From: Achromobacter sp. B7
GTDB taxonomy: Bacteria > Pseudomonadota > Gammaproteobacteria > Burkholderiales > Burkholderiaceae_B
Direction of reading: 5' to 3'
Assembly: GCF_003600685.1 (NCBI RefSeq)
Contig: NZ_CP032084.1
Coordinates: forward strand, 4,278,001 to 4,342,000
DNA: 64,000 bases
Position 1 is the first letter of the stretch; every line of letters starts with the position of its first letter. Both the position numbers and the translations under genes were made by a program. Shown here one piece after another: positions 17,501-25,998 of this stretch. The notes under the pieces were generated by a model. That model worked only from the letters and a program-made list of their open reading frames with translations. It was not told where the DNA came from and ran no database searches.

Positions 17501-20500
17501 TAGCCGAATTCGATGCGCTCGGCGTCGATGCGCAGCACGCCCTTGCCCGTGCCCGCGCCGCCGGCCACCACTGCGCCGGGCGCTTGGGTTGCGCCGTTCC
17601 AGATCAGGTTCTGGGTGCGGATGCCCGCCTCGTCGCCCGCGTCGCCAAACCCGTAGATGGCCGGGGTGCCCAGCGCCAAGGTCGCCAGGCTGTATTTACC
17701 GGTGACCGGGTCGCGCGTGTCCAGCGCGACGGTGCCGTAGAAGTTCATCGCGTCGCGCGCGGTCAGCGTCAACACTTCCAGCGCGGGCGCGCCCATGCTG
17801 GTGTCGCCGCGCAGCAAGCGGGCCAGGATGTCCTGGTTCAGCGTCAGGCCGCTGGGCAGGATGCCCTGCGCCGCCGCCTGCGCCAGCGTTTGCGCCGTGC
17901 CGACATTGACGGCGCCAACCGCCAAGGACAGGTTGCGGGTGCCGTAGCGCACCTGCTCGCCCAGGTCGAAGGCGCCGTTGGTGGCGGCGGCGATGGTGCC
18001 TTCGGAATACAGGCGCGTCACCTCGCTGCACGCCGTGGTGGCGCATGTGCCGATGCGGATGGCGCCGGTGGCCAGCGCGTCGGGCGCCAGCACGTCAAGG
18101 CGGCCATTGGACACGGCCAGCAGGCTGGCGCTGCCCGGTTGAAAGGCGTAGCCGCTGGTGGAATCCACGGACGGCGCGCCCCGGCCCAGCGTCGATATCC
18201 CGGCGCCGGCTTCAAGCTCGATGGTGTTCGCCGAGAGCAGCACTTCGGGCGCGGTCAGCTGCGCGCCGGTGCGCAGCACCACTTCGCGGGCGGACTGCTG
18301 GAAGGTATAAAAGCGCCCGCCCTGCCCGTAGGACACCACCGGCATCGCACCGACGACCAGGCGGCTGGCGCCCAGCGCCGTCAGCGCATCGGCGCCCACC
18401 GACGTGCCCGCGAAGCCTGCCGTGGGCGCCTGGCCCGGGGCCAGGATCTCCACCGCGGTGCTGCCGCCGTTCACCGCCACGGCGCCACCGAAGCCACCTT
18501 GCGCAGCCTTGAAATTGGCCTGGCCTTCAAAACTGAACGCCTGCCCGTCGGACGAACCGGGATGCAGCGCCAAGCGCAGGGTGCGTGCGTCGGCGGGCAG
18601 CATCGCGCGTGGCACGCCGCGCGTCACGGCGTCCGCCGCCACAAAGCTGGCGTAGCTCATCTCGTTGTATTGCGACAGGGTCCGCAGCACGTTCGCCGGC
18701 GTCAGGATGACCGCGCTGGCCAGGCTGTTCGCCACCTGTGTGCCGGCGGTCGACAAGGACCCGCTTGCGGCCCAGGACTGGTTGCGCATCCGCATGGGCG
18801 TCACCGCCGCGCCCGCCGTGGCCGCGCCGTTGATCTCGACGCGGAATGCGCCGGGCAGCAAGGCATAGGTGGACGGCAGCAAGGTGTAGGTGCCGGCCGG
18901 CAAGCCGGGCACGCCCGCGCCCAACGTGATCTGCCGGCCCACGCCGGGCGTGGACGCGCCGGCCTCGCCGCCCACCGGGGCCACGGGCGCCTGCGCGCCG
19001 GGCACGATGGCGTACACCGGGTTGGCGGCCAGGCCGGGCAACGTAAAGCCGCCGTCGGGCTGGTTGCGCACCAGCGGCGCGTAGCGCGCATCGGTGGAAC
19101 CGCCCCGGCCAGACACAAAGCCCGCGCCGGTCAACTCGCCGCCACCGGACAGGTCCAGCACCGAGCCCGGCAGCGCATCCACGTCCTGGAATGCCAGGGT
19201 AACGCCGGTGCGCAGCGCGGCCTGGTCGCCGATGCCGGCTGCGCCCCCCACGCCCACCAAGGACACCGGCGCGCCCTTGAACTGATACGACACGCCGTCC
19301 GTCGTGCCGCCATAAGGCATCAACAAGCCGGCGCCGCTGACCGAGGTCACGCTGCCGGGCAGCAGGCTCAGGCGTTGCGTGCCCATCCGTTCGCTCAGGT
19401 CGCCGAGCACAATGGCGCCCAGCGGCGCGCGGATGACGCCGCCCTGCTCTACGGTGGCGGCCGCCAGGCGCAATGAGCCGAACGCCGAATACGGAATGGG
19501 CGGCAACGCAGCCGTCGCGGCATCGTGACGCGCCACGGTCAGGCGGCGATCGGGGTCGAACCCCTGCGTGCCGTCCTCGCGCCGCGTGTAGCCGGCCAGC
19601 ACTTCGGCCTCGGCGCCGGTGGCGGGATAGACCTGCGCGGCAATCAATGCCAGATCGCCACGTGTCCACAGTCGCGTGCGCGGTTCGTTGTCGTTGTTGG
19701 CCAGAAAGCGCAGGTCGCCCGCGCTGTCCAGCGTCACGCGATCAAAGCCCGCGCGCGCCACCGGCAGCGCACCGCCCACGCCGCGCACGATCGAGCCCTG
19801 CGTGCCGAAGGACAAGCTGTTGCCCACTTCCAGCAGATTGCCGGCGCGCACGGTGAAGGCGCCTTCGCCCACCTCTGCCGCATCGGCGAACAACACGCGC
19901 GGACGCAGCACGCCATTGGTGGCCGCATACTTGCCCAGGCCGGACAGCCGCACATACGACGAAGCCAGGTTCACGCGCGTTTGGGCGGCGACTGTTGCGG
20001 CGGCTGTTGCGGCGGCTTGCGGCGCCACCGAGAACGCGCCGGCATACAGGCGCAGGCTTTGCGCCGTCTGGATGTTGACGTCGCCGTCAAAGGACATGAG
20101 GCCGTTGGACAGCAGCCCCAGATGATCGAAGCCTCCGCCTGCCAATAAGCGCGTGGTGTCCAGGCGGGTCTGGCCATAACGCAGGCCCTCTTCGGCCTCG
20201 CCCGGTTTCAGGTCGGCGCGCAGGCCCTGGCCGTGAGCGGTCGCGCCCAGCACCAGCTCGCGCGGCACTTGCACGTCAATGCTTGAAACGTTGTCGCCCG
20301 CAATGCGGTACAGCGGGGTTTCCAGCGCGATATCCAGCGTGCCGCCCGATGCGTTGGCGCCGCCCGCCCGTGCGATGAACGTGCCGTCCAGATGCAGGCC
20401 GTTGTAGGAACTGAGCGAGATGCGGCCACCGTCGCCGTTCAGTGGCACCGCGCCCACGCCGTTCACGTCCACCACCGTGCCCGCGCCCGACGCGTTCAGC

Positions 20501-23500
20501 ACCGCGCCGGGGCGCACAATCACGTAGGCGTCGGCCGACGTCGCCGTGGCGCGGTCATGATTGATCTCGCCGCCGATCACGATGACGCCGCCCGAGTCCG
20601 CCACGCCATAGCGGCGGCCCTGCGCGTCGATGCCACTTTCCGCGCGCCCGGCCACGTCCAGCACCGCCTGTTCGCCGATCCAGATCGAGCGGTTGTGCAG
20701 TTCGCCATCGGCGGTGTCGAAGGACTCGGCCACGTCCAGCGTGCCCACGCGCAGTTGTCGAATATCGATCTTGCCGCCGGCGGCCGTCAGCGCGCCCGCG
20801 ACCGTGATCTGCCCGGCGCCCAGCAGTTCGATGCTCTGGCCCGGGTCCACGTTGATGCGCGCGCCCCGGCCGATGTTCAGTTCGACCAGCTTGTCGGCGC
20901 CCGCGGTCGCCACGCTGCGACCGCTTTGCAGCAGCAGGCTGGCGCCGCGCCGCCGCGTTGCCGTGCCCGCCACGGGATCATGTTGATAGACGGGCGGCAG
21001 CCACGTGTCCAACACCGCTGCCGGGTCCGTGCCGGTGGGCACGCCTTGCGCGCCCGACACGGGGCGATAGACGGGCATCAGCACATCCACGCGCGCATCG
21101 TCAGCCACGGTCAGGCCCTGGCTGCCGGTAATCTCGTAACGCGAATAGCCCTGCTGGAAGAACGGCGCGGCCAGGGTCAGCGTGGCCTCGGCGGACGCCA
21201 AGGGGTCGGCGCCGACAGCCACGGCTGCCGCGCCCCCGGGTGCTGTGCCGGACGCATCCGGCACAGCACCCGGCACGGAGGGCTGCACCGCTGCCGGGCC
21301 ATCGCCCAACACGATCTTGCCCGCCACCAGTTTCAGCGTGCCGCCGCCTTCCACGCCGTAGCCGCGCAATTGCGCGCCCAGGGTCACCTCGCCCACGGAG
21401 CCGTCGCCGGCCGCCACCGCGTCTATGGTCGTGTTGCCGCCCTTGCCGCCCGTCACCTTGTTCTTGGGCCGCAACACCGCGCCAGAGCTGACGTCGATGA
21501 CGCTGCCCGCCGCCAGCTGGATATCGCCGCTGCCGCGCACGGACACCGAGCCGCCGTTCAGGTACGGCATGGCGGCCGTCTGTTCGGGCGACAGGGCCAG
21601 GTTGGTCCACATGCCCGTGGCGTCCAGCCGCGTGCGCGCGCTGAGCGCGACGCGGGGCCCATCCCCCTCGCCCGCCGCGCCCGCCACACCTGCCACCGTA
21701 TCGGTCACCCCCGACGGCGAGATCTGGCTCAACACATTGCCCAGCCGGATGCTGCCGGCGCGTGCCGTCAGCGTGGCATCCACCGACACCTGGTTCGCGA
21801 ACAAGGTGATGTCGCCGGCCGGTCCCACCTTCAGATCCGACTGCACGGTGATGTCCTGCGCGGCGATCTTGATGGCGCCCAGCCCCGCGCGGTTCAGCTG
21901 CGCGGTGTCCAGTTGCAGGGTGCCCGCGCGGTCGTCCGGCAACGCCGTGTCCAGATCCAGACCCGCCGCAATCGCGGCCACCTGATCCGACAAGCTGACG
22001 TGCTGGATCGTGTTTTCCGACAGGCCCAGCGCGTATTGCAACGCGCCCGTGCGCTTGTCGTAGTAAGGCGTGTACGCGCCCACCACCAGCTGCGCACCGC
22101 GCGCCGCCGCCCGTTGCGATTGCTGATAGCCGTCCAGCCCCGCTTGCGCGGCGGCGGTCTGGCGTTCGCCTTGATAGGTCTGGCCAACGAGCTCGCCTTC
22201 CAGCACCGCGCTGCGGGTGCCGATCAACAGCCTGCCCGCGTCGCGCCCCACCGTGTAGCCGCTTTCGAAACGTTCCTTGGGCGCGATCAGCGGATTGTAG
22301 AAATACTGCGTCTGGCCCCAGCGCTCGTGCGTGGCCTCATAGCCCTTGTACAGGCCGGTATAGGCCAGGTCGCCGGGCGCGCGCGACACCTCGTACAGCC
22401 GGCCGTCCGCCCCGCGCAGCCAGGTCTGCCGGATCTTGCCGTCCTGCACGTCCAGCGTGCCGCCCGACACGTTGATTTGCGAACCGGCCCGCATCACGAC
22501 GTCGCCGCCCGTGAATTCCACGTTGCCGCCCTGCGCCATCCATTCGTTGACCGCATGGCCCTGCGTGCCCAGATACCCGCTCACCTCCAACAGGCCGCCC
22601 GCCGTGTACCAGCGGTCGGTGGCGTAGCCGTTGGTGCCGGCTGGCACCAGCACCAGGTCGCGCGCATCTACCCAGATGTCGTTGTTGTTCAGCTTGCCGC
22701 TATCGCGGTTGATCGGCGCGTCGCGCTGCTCATTGCCCTGGACGTTGATCTTGACGCTGTTGTTCTCCATCGCCACGGGCACGCCCACGGCGCCCGCCAC
22801 GTCCAGAATCGCGCCCTCGCGCACCAGCGCGCGCTGCGTGGCCTGCACGGCGATCTGCCCGCCCGTGGCCAGCGTGATCGACCCGGTGGCAAAGTCCACC
22901 GTGCCGGAACTGTTGATTTCCACGCGGGACAACTCGCGCCGGTCCGCGCCCGCCGCCACTACTGTCGCATCGGTTGCCGGGGTGACCGGCACGCGCAGGC
23001 CGTCGCGCTGGCTGTCCAGCGCCAGTGCGCCGCTGCGGTCCAGCAGGATGGCCGTGGTGCCAGATTCAGCCAGGGTGATCTTGCCGGCCTCGCCCACCCC
23101 GTTCAGGTGGACCGTGCCGCGCGTATCGACCGACGTGCTGGACAGCACCACGCCGCTTTGCACGACGTCGCCGCCCGTCATCGTCACGTCGCCCACGGCG
23201 GCCTGGATCAGGCCCGTGTTGGCAACGCGGCCCGGCGTGCCGGTGGGCGTGACTTCGTTGCCCTTGGTGGTGGACAGCAGATTGCCGGACGTGCCCTGGC
23301 CGCGCTTGATGACGAAGTTGTCGCCCGCCGCCAGCGCGGCTTGCCCGGACGGCGTTTTGATCGTGCCCGCGTTGTTTACTTCCTTGCCCAGCAGCAGCAC
23401 ATAGCCGCCGCCCGCCGTGGACGTGGCCGGCGCCGCCGTGCCGATCAACGCACCGGCCTGCACGTCGATATTGCCGTGCGCGTCGGTAAAGGTCGGCTGC

Positions 23501-24318
23501 GCGCCGTTGTCGGCGTACACCCCCTTGTCACGAAACTGCGCGTCGGTGATCGCGCCGGCGGCGGCCACCACGTTGCGCGCGTTGACCTGGCTGGTGCCGG
23601 TGAAGATCACGCCGTTCTGGTTCACCACCATCACGGTGCCGTCGGCCTTGATCGCGCCCTGGATCTGGCTGGGCTTGGCCGCCGCGCCCACCACCCGGTT
23701 CAGCACCGCGTCGTCCGCGCCCTGCTTGAATTGCAGCGTCGTGTTGCGCCCGACGTTAAAGCTGTCCCAGTTCAGGATGGCGCGCGATTGCGTCTGTTCG
23801 ATGGTGACGACCTGGCGGCCGTTCTGCACGCTGGGCGACGCGGCTTTCGCGCCTTCCCATTTGGCCAGGTCCCCCGTGGCGGCCCACAAGCCGCCCTCGA
23901 CCAGGCCGTCGGGCACATCGGCGCCACCGGCGGCGGCCGCCGCGCGCGCTGCCGCCTGCGCGGCTTGCTGCGCGGCGACGGCGGCGGCCGAGCGGTTCAG
24001 GTTATCCAGCGACCGCTGCAACTGCTGGCGCGATTGCGCCTGTTGGCGCGCGCCGGCGCCTATGCCCGCCATACTGCCGTCGGGCATGCGGCCGGTGCGC
24101 TGCGCCGTCGACTGCACGGCATTCTTGTCCGAGAACCAGCCGGGGCTGAAGGCGCGCTGCTGCGCCTGCGCCGCGCCGCTGGCGCTGCCTGCGATCAGCA
24201 GCGCGGTGACCGCCTGGGACAGTGGCGTCGGACGCCAGTTCGGGCGCTGCCGCCCCGGCACCCGCCCCATGTTCCGCTTGCCACCCGAGTCCGACATCCG
24301 TGCCTGCATGATCGCCAT
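11521..24318 (-). CDS. Giant filamentous-haemagglutinin-like TpsA exoprotein
   Basis: The 4265-residue predicted secreted protein has a long N-terminal signal region (LSQAVTALLIAGSASGAAQA), then an Ala/Gln-rich helical segment. The TPS (haemagglutination activity) domain covers about residues 130-400, with NWDSFNVGR, VNQNGVIFTGTSQVNARNVV and GGYVLLLGKEVNNAGTIK. The rest is a long beta-helix of degenerate Gly/Asn/Asp-rich repeats with a conserved FHA-family block near residues 3470-3560 (VMRIDTRGDLVVGGAGDP). Cys residues are almost absent apart from a pair near 2090 and four at about 3117-3164. The C-terminal 110 residues are Ala/Gln-rich; no toxin or cleavage domain is recognised. Its partner TpsB follows the terminator. 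The ATG at 24318 is preferred over an upstream TTG. A surface adhesin or biofilm role is inference. Confidence 0.92.
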   Translation of the reverse strand: MAIMQARMSDSGGKRNMGRVPGRQRPNWRPTPLSQAVTALLIAGSASGAAQAQQRAFSPGWFSDKNAVQSTAQRTGRMPDGSMAGIGAGARQQAQSRQQLQRSLDNLNRSAAAVAAQQAAQAAARAAAAAGGADVPDGLVEGGLWAATGDLAKWEGAKAASPSVQNGRQVVTIEQTQSRAILNWDSFNVGRNTTLQFKQGADDAVLNRVVGAAAKPSQIQGAIKADGTVMVVNQNGVIFTGTSQVNARNVVAAAGAITDAQFRDKGVYADNGAQPTFTDAHGNIDVQAGALIGTAAPATSTAGGGYVLLLGKEVNNAGTIKTPSGQAALAAGDNFVIKRGQGTSGNLLSTTKGNEVTPTGTPGRVANTGLIQAAVGDVTMTGGDVVQSGVVLSSTSVDTRGTVHLNGVGEAGKITLAESGTTAILLDRSGALALDSQRDGLRVPVTPATDATVVAAGADRRELSRVEINSSGTVDFATGSITLATGGQIAVQATQRALVREGAILDVAGAVGVPVAMENNSVKINVQGNEQRDAPINRDSGKLNNNDIWVDARDLVLVPAGTNGYATDRWYTAGGLLEVSGYLGTQGHAVNEWMAQGGNVEFTGGDVVMRAGSQINVSGGTLDVQDGKIRQTWLRGADGRLYEVSRAPGDLAYTGLYKGYEATHERWGQTQYFYNPLIAPKERFESGYTVGRDAGRLLIGTRSAVLEGELVGQTYQGERQTAAAQAGLDGYQQSQRAAARGAQLVVGAYTPYYDKRTGALQYALGLSENTIQHVSLSDQVAAIAAGLDLDTALPDDRAGTLQLDTAQLNRAGLGAIKIAAQDITVQSDLKVGPAGDITLFANQVSVDATLTARAGSIRLGNVLSQISPSGVTDTVAGVAGAAGEGDGPRVALSARTRLDATGMWTNLALSPEQTAAMPYLNGGSVSVRGSGDIQLAAGSVIDVSSGAVLRPKNKVTGGKGGNTTIDAVAAGDGSVGEVTLGAQLRGYGVEGGGTLKLVAGKIVLGDGPAAVQPSVPGAVPDASGTAPGGAAAVAVGADPLASAEATLTLAAPFFQQGYSRYEITGSQGLTVADDARVDVLMPVYRPVSGAQGVPTGTDPAAVLDTWLPPVYQHDPVAGTATRRRGASLLLQSGRSVATAGADKLVELNIGRGARINVDPGQSIELLGAGQITVAGALTAAGGKIDIRQLRVGTLDVAESFDTADGELHNRSIWIGEQAVLDVAGRAESGIDAQGRRYGVADSGGVIVIGGEINHDRATATSADAYVIVRPGAVLNASGAGTVVDVNGVGAVPLNGDGGRISLSSYNGLHLDGTFIARAGGANASGGTLDIALETPLYRIAGDNVSSIDVQVPRELVLGATAHGQGLRADLKPGEAEEGLRYGQTRLDTTRLLAGGGFDHLGLLSNGLMSFDGDVNIQTAQSLRLYAGAFSVAPQAAATAAATVAAQTRVNLASSYVRLSGLGKYAATNGVLRPRVLFADAAEVGEGAFTVRAGNLLEVGNSLSFGTQGSIVRGVGGALPVARAGFDRVTLDSAGDLRFLANNDNEPRTRLWTRGDLALIAAQVYPATGAEAEVLAGYTRREDGTQGFDPDRRLTVARHDAATAALPPIPYSAFGSLRLAAATVEQGGVIRAPLGAIVLGDLSERMGTQRLSLLPGSVTSVSGAGLLMPYGGTTDGVSYQFKGAPVSLVGVGGAAGIGDQAALRTGVTLAFQDVDALPGSVLDLSGGGELTGAGFVSGRGGSTDARYAPLVRNQPDGGFTLPGLAANPVYAIVPGAQAPVAPVGGEAGASTPGVGRQITLGAGVPGLPAGTYTLLPSTYALLPGAFRVEINGAATAGAAVTPMRMRNQSWAASGSLSTAGTQVANSLASAVILTPANVLRTLSQYNEMSYASFVAADAVTRGVPRAMLPADARTLRLALHPGSSDGQAFSFEGQANFKAAQGGFGGAVAVNGGSTAVEILAPGQAPTAGFAGTSVGADALTALGASRLVVGAMPVVSYGQGGRFYTFQQSAREVVLRTGAQLTAPEVLLSANTIELEAGAGISTLGRGAPSVDSTSGYAFQPGSASLLAVSNGRLDVLAPDALATGAIRIGTCATTACSEVTRLYSEGTIAAATNGAFDLGEQVRYGTRNLSLAVGAVNVGTAQTLAQAAAQGILPSGLTLNQDILARLLRGDTSMGAPALEVLTLTARDAMNFYGTVALDTRDPVTGKYSLATLALGTPAIYGFGDAGDEAGIRTQNLIWNGATQAPGAVVAGGAGTGKGVLRIDAERIEFGYGQGAQPSGQEDNARLALGFASVNLNASDRITANHRGSLSVYESQGAFDSSTGRYAYRGGNLNLNTPLLTGGAGSVNQMLAGGDVRLSGAGAGPVAAVQDLGAQVGLSGATVQVDGRIVLPSGKLTLQGRDGVLLTGASQIDVSGRAIAFNDVLRYSWGGDVILESAQGGIRQAGGALIDLSAQQNNAGTLRADALAASAGVVDLQGRILGASSGHYDAGGTAVPYRAGSIDVRAQHLGTAATLSTDFDALNQRLNEGGVFGARSFQLKQGSLTLGNTLRANDINLSIDSGSLTVAGVVDASGERVGRIRLAARDGLTLASNAVLDTHGTVLRVDSYGKIIDAPNRAVVELNAGRGVLTLASGARIDLRHGTAATAGTGAGQHDGASRGTLDLLAPRIDASGNAGVNGGAAATAGDIAIDARGPLTIDGAKSISLAAMQRYDDARVGDPADRANGRSHQIIDQAYLDTLHGDSATFIGNALANGNLLNAKLAGLNNATYRDVFHLRPGVEIVSKTGDGDLVVQGDLDLSGYRYASLNPRSAMTSVYGSGEAGALTLRAKGNLDVFGSINDGFAPPAATPDDEHGWILTPGAQPFGGDVVLPRGGVVLADGTEFPGGKTLNYALPLQPTTLAAGTRLPVEAALNQPLSIAAGTVLSGDVRDAAGQLVYAAGSILKQAVDLPVGTRLGAGTLLTAGTAMQAFTWPANVALPNLYTTQGYEPNVLLMAGTITLKQGAVIPSQAKLVFPDGVDYVELRPGTTADQRRNWALAQMLPAGSQSWSVRLVAGADLDAADPLRVQPGPGAGKLNLADSHYNVTLAMGAGLVWGPEAGPSGFEPYAPVPEDLLWLCDAIEGLCLPPPRWAWAPDNTYGQPAGSPVSDEDLEKCARSPEQCYENKSSTTVTAHTQNFSVLRTGTGDLDLAAGGDISLMSAYGVYTAGTQSADVAPAYQLPRGRYEATVLGDAHSSTYEPFVSEGGTYQAWYPEQGGNLGLYTGGALRGDVWGKTTGGPFDARVLAPSVGVGNWLWRQGSGSANGGDTPTAWWINFGSYVKAPSDFKDNTPLLVGFTGFGALGGGNVNLRVDGDAGNIESRGSVTNPRGQGLIVAVGSTGRVAADGAITLTGGGDIDIRVGGGLNPTQSARGRVSSTAGPTPYYGEPALDLQGALINLRGHAGLSSGAVGGLDLRYGNEVNQQDAKDSRGYDPYVSTLTSATGGLVLIPGDSVMRIDTRGDLVVGGAGDPGRVAVPNTTPYHLLDGTLRTGGGTSWFSMWTENTAIELSSAGGNLTPSRQTSHSAQGLSVQTGRNTSPSDGRYLYPSILRATAYDGSVYAGVSAGYLNNEASGLPYSLTLAPGARGQLEVLAGNSIYAGGYAINRSGADPASVANVFAPAFAGYLSEANSNVALGNKGVDGIDGARDTHFPLFYFNAPTAGAAGSNAVTRFYARDGDIVGLRTGEALSVLQGPNTGQTWYEASGPVWMMAGRDIVASGTDTGVKTDVPTTNGMNFGASSTSVTSAGNLFLHRDALDVSRVSAGRDILYSSFQVAGPGVLEVSAGRHVLMADRASITSLGPVLSGDHRLGASIAVQAGVGAKGPDYAGFIDRYLDPAKAADPGRPLVDQGLAFKTYEAELLLWLTQRYGFAGSTDDARAVFAALPAEQQRIFARQVYFAELRAGGREYNDKSSPRNGSYLRGRQAIAALFSDATPGAYDGDITLYGAAGIRSSFGGDIQLMTPGGQQVFGVEGVAPPATAGIITQGEGNIQLYAQGSILLGQSRVMTTFGGGITAWSAEGDINAGRGSKTTVLYSPPKREYDAVGNVTLSPNAPSTGAGIATLAPLPEVPAGDVDLYAPLGTIDAGEAGIRVSGNVNIAALQVVNAANIQAQGDSAGVPVSAAVNTGALSSASAAATSAVNAAEASAQRAQNEARQNQPSVINVQILGYGDEPVAGAAPTAPPAGAASAAPKYDAASAVQVLGAGALNASETGGLSAEEKSRLTM

Positions 24319-24430
24319 CCCTTGTTCCAATCGCGCGAGTTCTTCACTTAGAACAAGACAGACGGATAGAAAAATGCAGACCAGAACGCTGTCACAAATA
24401 ATTCATCCAGACAGGCGTTTTACGACGCGC

Positions 24431-25399
24431 TTATGACAACAACACCACGCCAGCGGGCAGATGTGTCACACGCGCGCCATACGCATCGCGGATCAGGCGT
24501 TCGGCGTCAGCCACCTGCGCCAACGAAAACCGCGCTTGCACCAGACGCTTGCCCAGTTGATCGTTCATCAGCACCAGCCGGCCCCGGCGATAGCGGTTCA
24601 GTTCATCCACCACCTGCGCCAGCGGCTGCTGGTTGAACACCAGCCAGCCCTGACGCCACGCGGTGACGACCGCCGTGTCCACCGCCACCGGCGGCATCAC
24701 GCGCGCATCGTCATAGCGCAGTTCGCGGTTGGCCGCCACATCGAACACGCCTTCGGCATGCACCAGCCGCAACGCGCCGGACAGGCAGCACAGCCGCGCC
24801 TGCCCGTCGATATAGCGCAGGTTGAACGTGGCTTCGCGCGCGGTGATACGGCCTTTGCCCGCGACCACCACGGCAGGCGTCGCACCGGCGCGTATCTCGG
24901 CTTCGCCTTCGGCCAGCTCGATCACCGCACCGTTTGCGTCGTTGCCCACGTCAAGACGCGTCAGCGTATTCATGTCCACGTCCACCGACTGGCCCAGCGC
25001 CACGCGGCGCTGTTCGCCCGCCGCCGTGCGGTAGTCCGCGCCCAGCGTGTCCACGCCGGGCCACAAGCCCAGCGGGGGCTTGAACGCCAGATACGCCGCT
25101 GACGCCGCCAGCGCGCCGCCCAGGAACGCGCGGCGACCGTTCAATGCCGGCCGCTGCGCACGGCGGCTCGCGCGGTCGGCAACCACGCCCTGAATGGCGT
25201 GGCCCATGCCTTGCCACAGCTGCTTCTGGGCGGCGAACGCGGCGGGGTGTCGGCTGTCTGCACGCAACCAATCGCGAAACGCCTGCGCGTCGTCTTCGGT
25301 GGCGCGGCCCGAGGTCAGCGCCAATAGCCACTCGCGCGCCTGTACGGTAGCGGCGTCTTCCTGCTTGTTCCGTCGGGGCATGCTCATCGTCAACGCCAT
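24431..25399 (-). CDS. FecR-type anti-sigma regulator
   Basis: The 322-residue protein has a cytosolic N-terminal anti-sigma region (DUF4880, residues about 18-62: AREWLLALTSGRATEDDAQA and FRDWLRADSRHPAAFAAQKQ). A twin-arginine membrane segment at about 89-106 (NGRRAFLGGALAASAAYLAF) agrees with the Tat-dependent export known for E. coli FecR. The periplasmic FecR domain (VALGQSVDVDMNTLTRLDVG) is followed by a C-terminal STN-like region (QQPLAQVVDELNRYRRGRLV). FecR proteins sit in the inner membrane and relay a periplasmic signal to their ECF sigma factor. The start overlaps the sigma gene by 10 bases. The next gene downstream is the giant exoprotein, the likely regulon member. Confidence 0.92.
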   Translation of the reverse strand: MALTMSMPRRNKQEDAATVQAREWLLALTSGRATEDDAQAFRDWLRADSRHPAAFAAQKQLWQGMGHAIQGVVADRASRRAQRPALNGRRAFLGGALAASAAYLAFKPPLGLWPGVDTLGADYRTAAGEQRRVALGQSVDVDMNTLTRLDVGNDANGAVIELAEGEAEIRAGATPAVVVAGKGRITAREATFNLRYIDGQARLCCLSGALRLVHAEGVFDVAANRELRYDDARVMPPVAVDTAVVTAWRQGWLVFNQQPLAQVVDELNRYRRGRLVLMNDQLGKRLVQARFSLAQVADAERLIRDAYGARVTHLPAGVVLLS

Positions 25400-25998
25400 G
25401 GTGTTTCGTCCCGGCACGCTTCGCGGGAGGGGACGCCCGGGTGGCTCGTTCCGTTGCCCGTCGCCTGCCCGGCCGCAAGGAGTTCTTGCGCGCAATGTTC
25501 CAGCGCGCGCTTCAGTTCCTTGGACACGATGCGCTCGGACACGCCATAGCGCCGTGCAATTTCCGCATGCGGCAGCTCTTGCACGCGCGCGGCCAGCACC
25601 ATCTGCTGCGTCCGTTCGGGCAGTTTCTTCAGCGCACGCTGGAACGCATCGATCTGGTTGCGGCCTTGCGCGATGCGGGCCGGGTCTGCGGCCTCGTCCG
25701 CCAGGTGGATCAATTCACTGATTTCAACGCCCGTCAGTAGGCGGGAGTCGCGGCGACGCTGGTCTTCCGCGATGTTCAGCGCCACGCGAAAAAGATAGGC
25801 GGCCGGTTGCTGGATGGACGAACTGGCGGGCAGGTCGTTCACCTTCAAAAACGCTTCCTGCATGGCGTCGTGCGCCAGGTCGTCCGAACCCAGTCGTCGA
25901 CGCAGCTGACTGCGAAAGTCGTTGTAGCGTTCCAGAAACAACGCCCGCAACGAGCCGTCCGGTTTGTTATCCCGCACTGCCGGCTCCCCTGTCCGCAT
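25390..25998 (-). CDS. FecI-type ECF RNA polymerase sigma factor
   Basis: The 202-residue product has sigma region 2 (LRALFLERYNDFRSQLRRRL, then SDDLAHDAMQEAFLKV and AYLFRVALNIAEDQRRR) and region 4 (ALKKLPERTQQMVLAARVQE, then HAEIARRYGVSERIVSKELK). This is the two-domain form of FecI-like ECF factors. It should direct RNA polymerase to the target promoters when FecR is signalled. The ATG at 25998 is used; a GTG at 26013 is also possible. The gene overlaps the STN gene upstream by about 30 bases and fecR downstream by 10, so all three are co-translated. The DNA motif it recognises could not be read with certainty. Confidence 0.93.
   Translation of the reverse strand: MRTGEPAVRDNKPDGSLRALFLERYNDFRSQLRRRLGSDDLAHDAMQEAFLKVNDLPASSSIQQPAAYLFRVALNIAEDQRRRDSRLLTGVEISELIHLADEAADPARIAQGRNQIDAFQRALKKLPERTQQMVLAARVQELPHAEIARRYGVSERIVSKELKRALEHCAQELLAAGQATGNGTSHPGVPSREACRDETPWR

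Noticed and set aside
13993..24351. Very long open frames on the plus strand opposite the exoprotein gene (13993-19476 and 20392-24351)
   Set aside because: They mirror the codon pattern of the minus-strand gene in GC-rich repeats, give Arg/His/Gln-rich low-complexity products and match no family. They are shadows.
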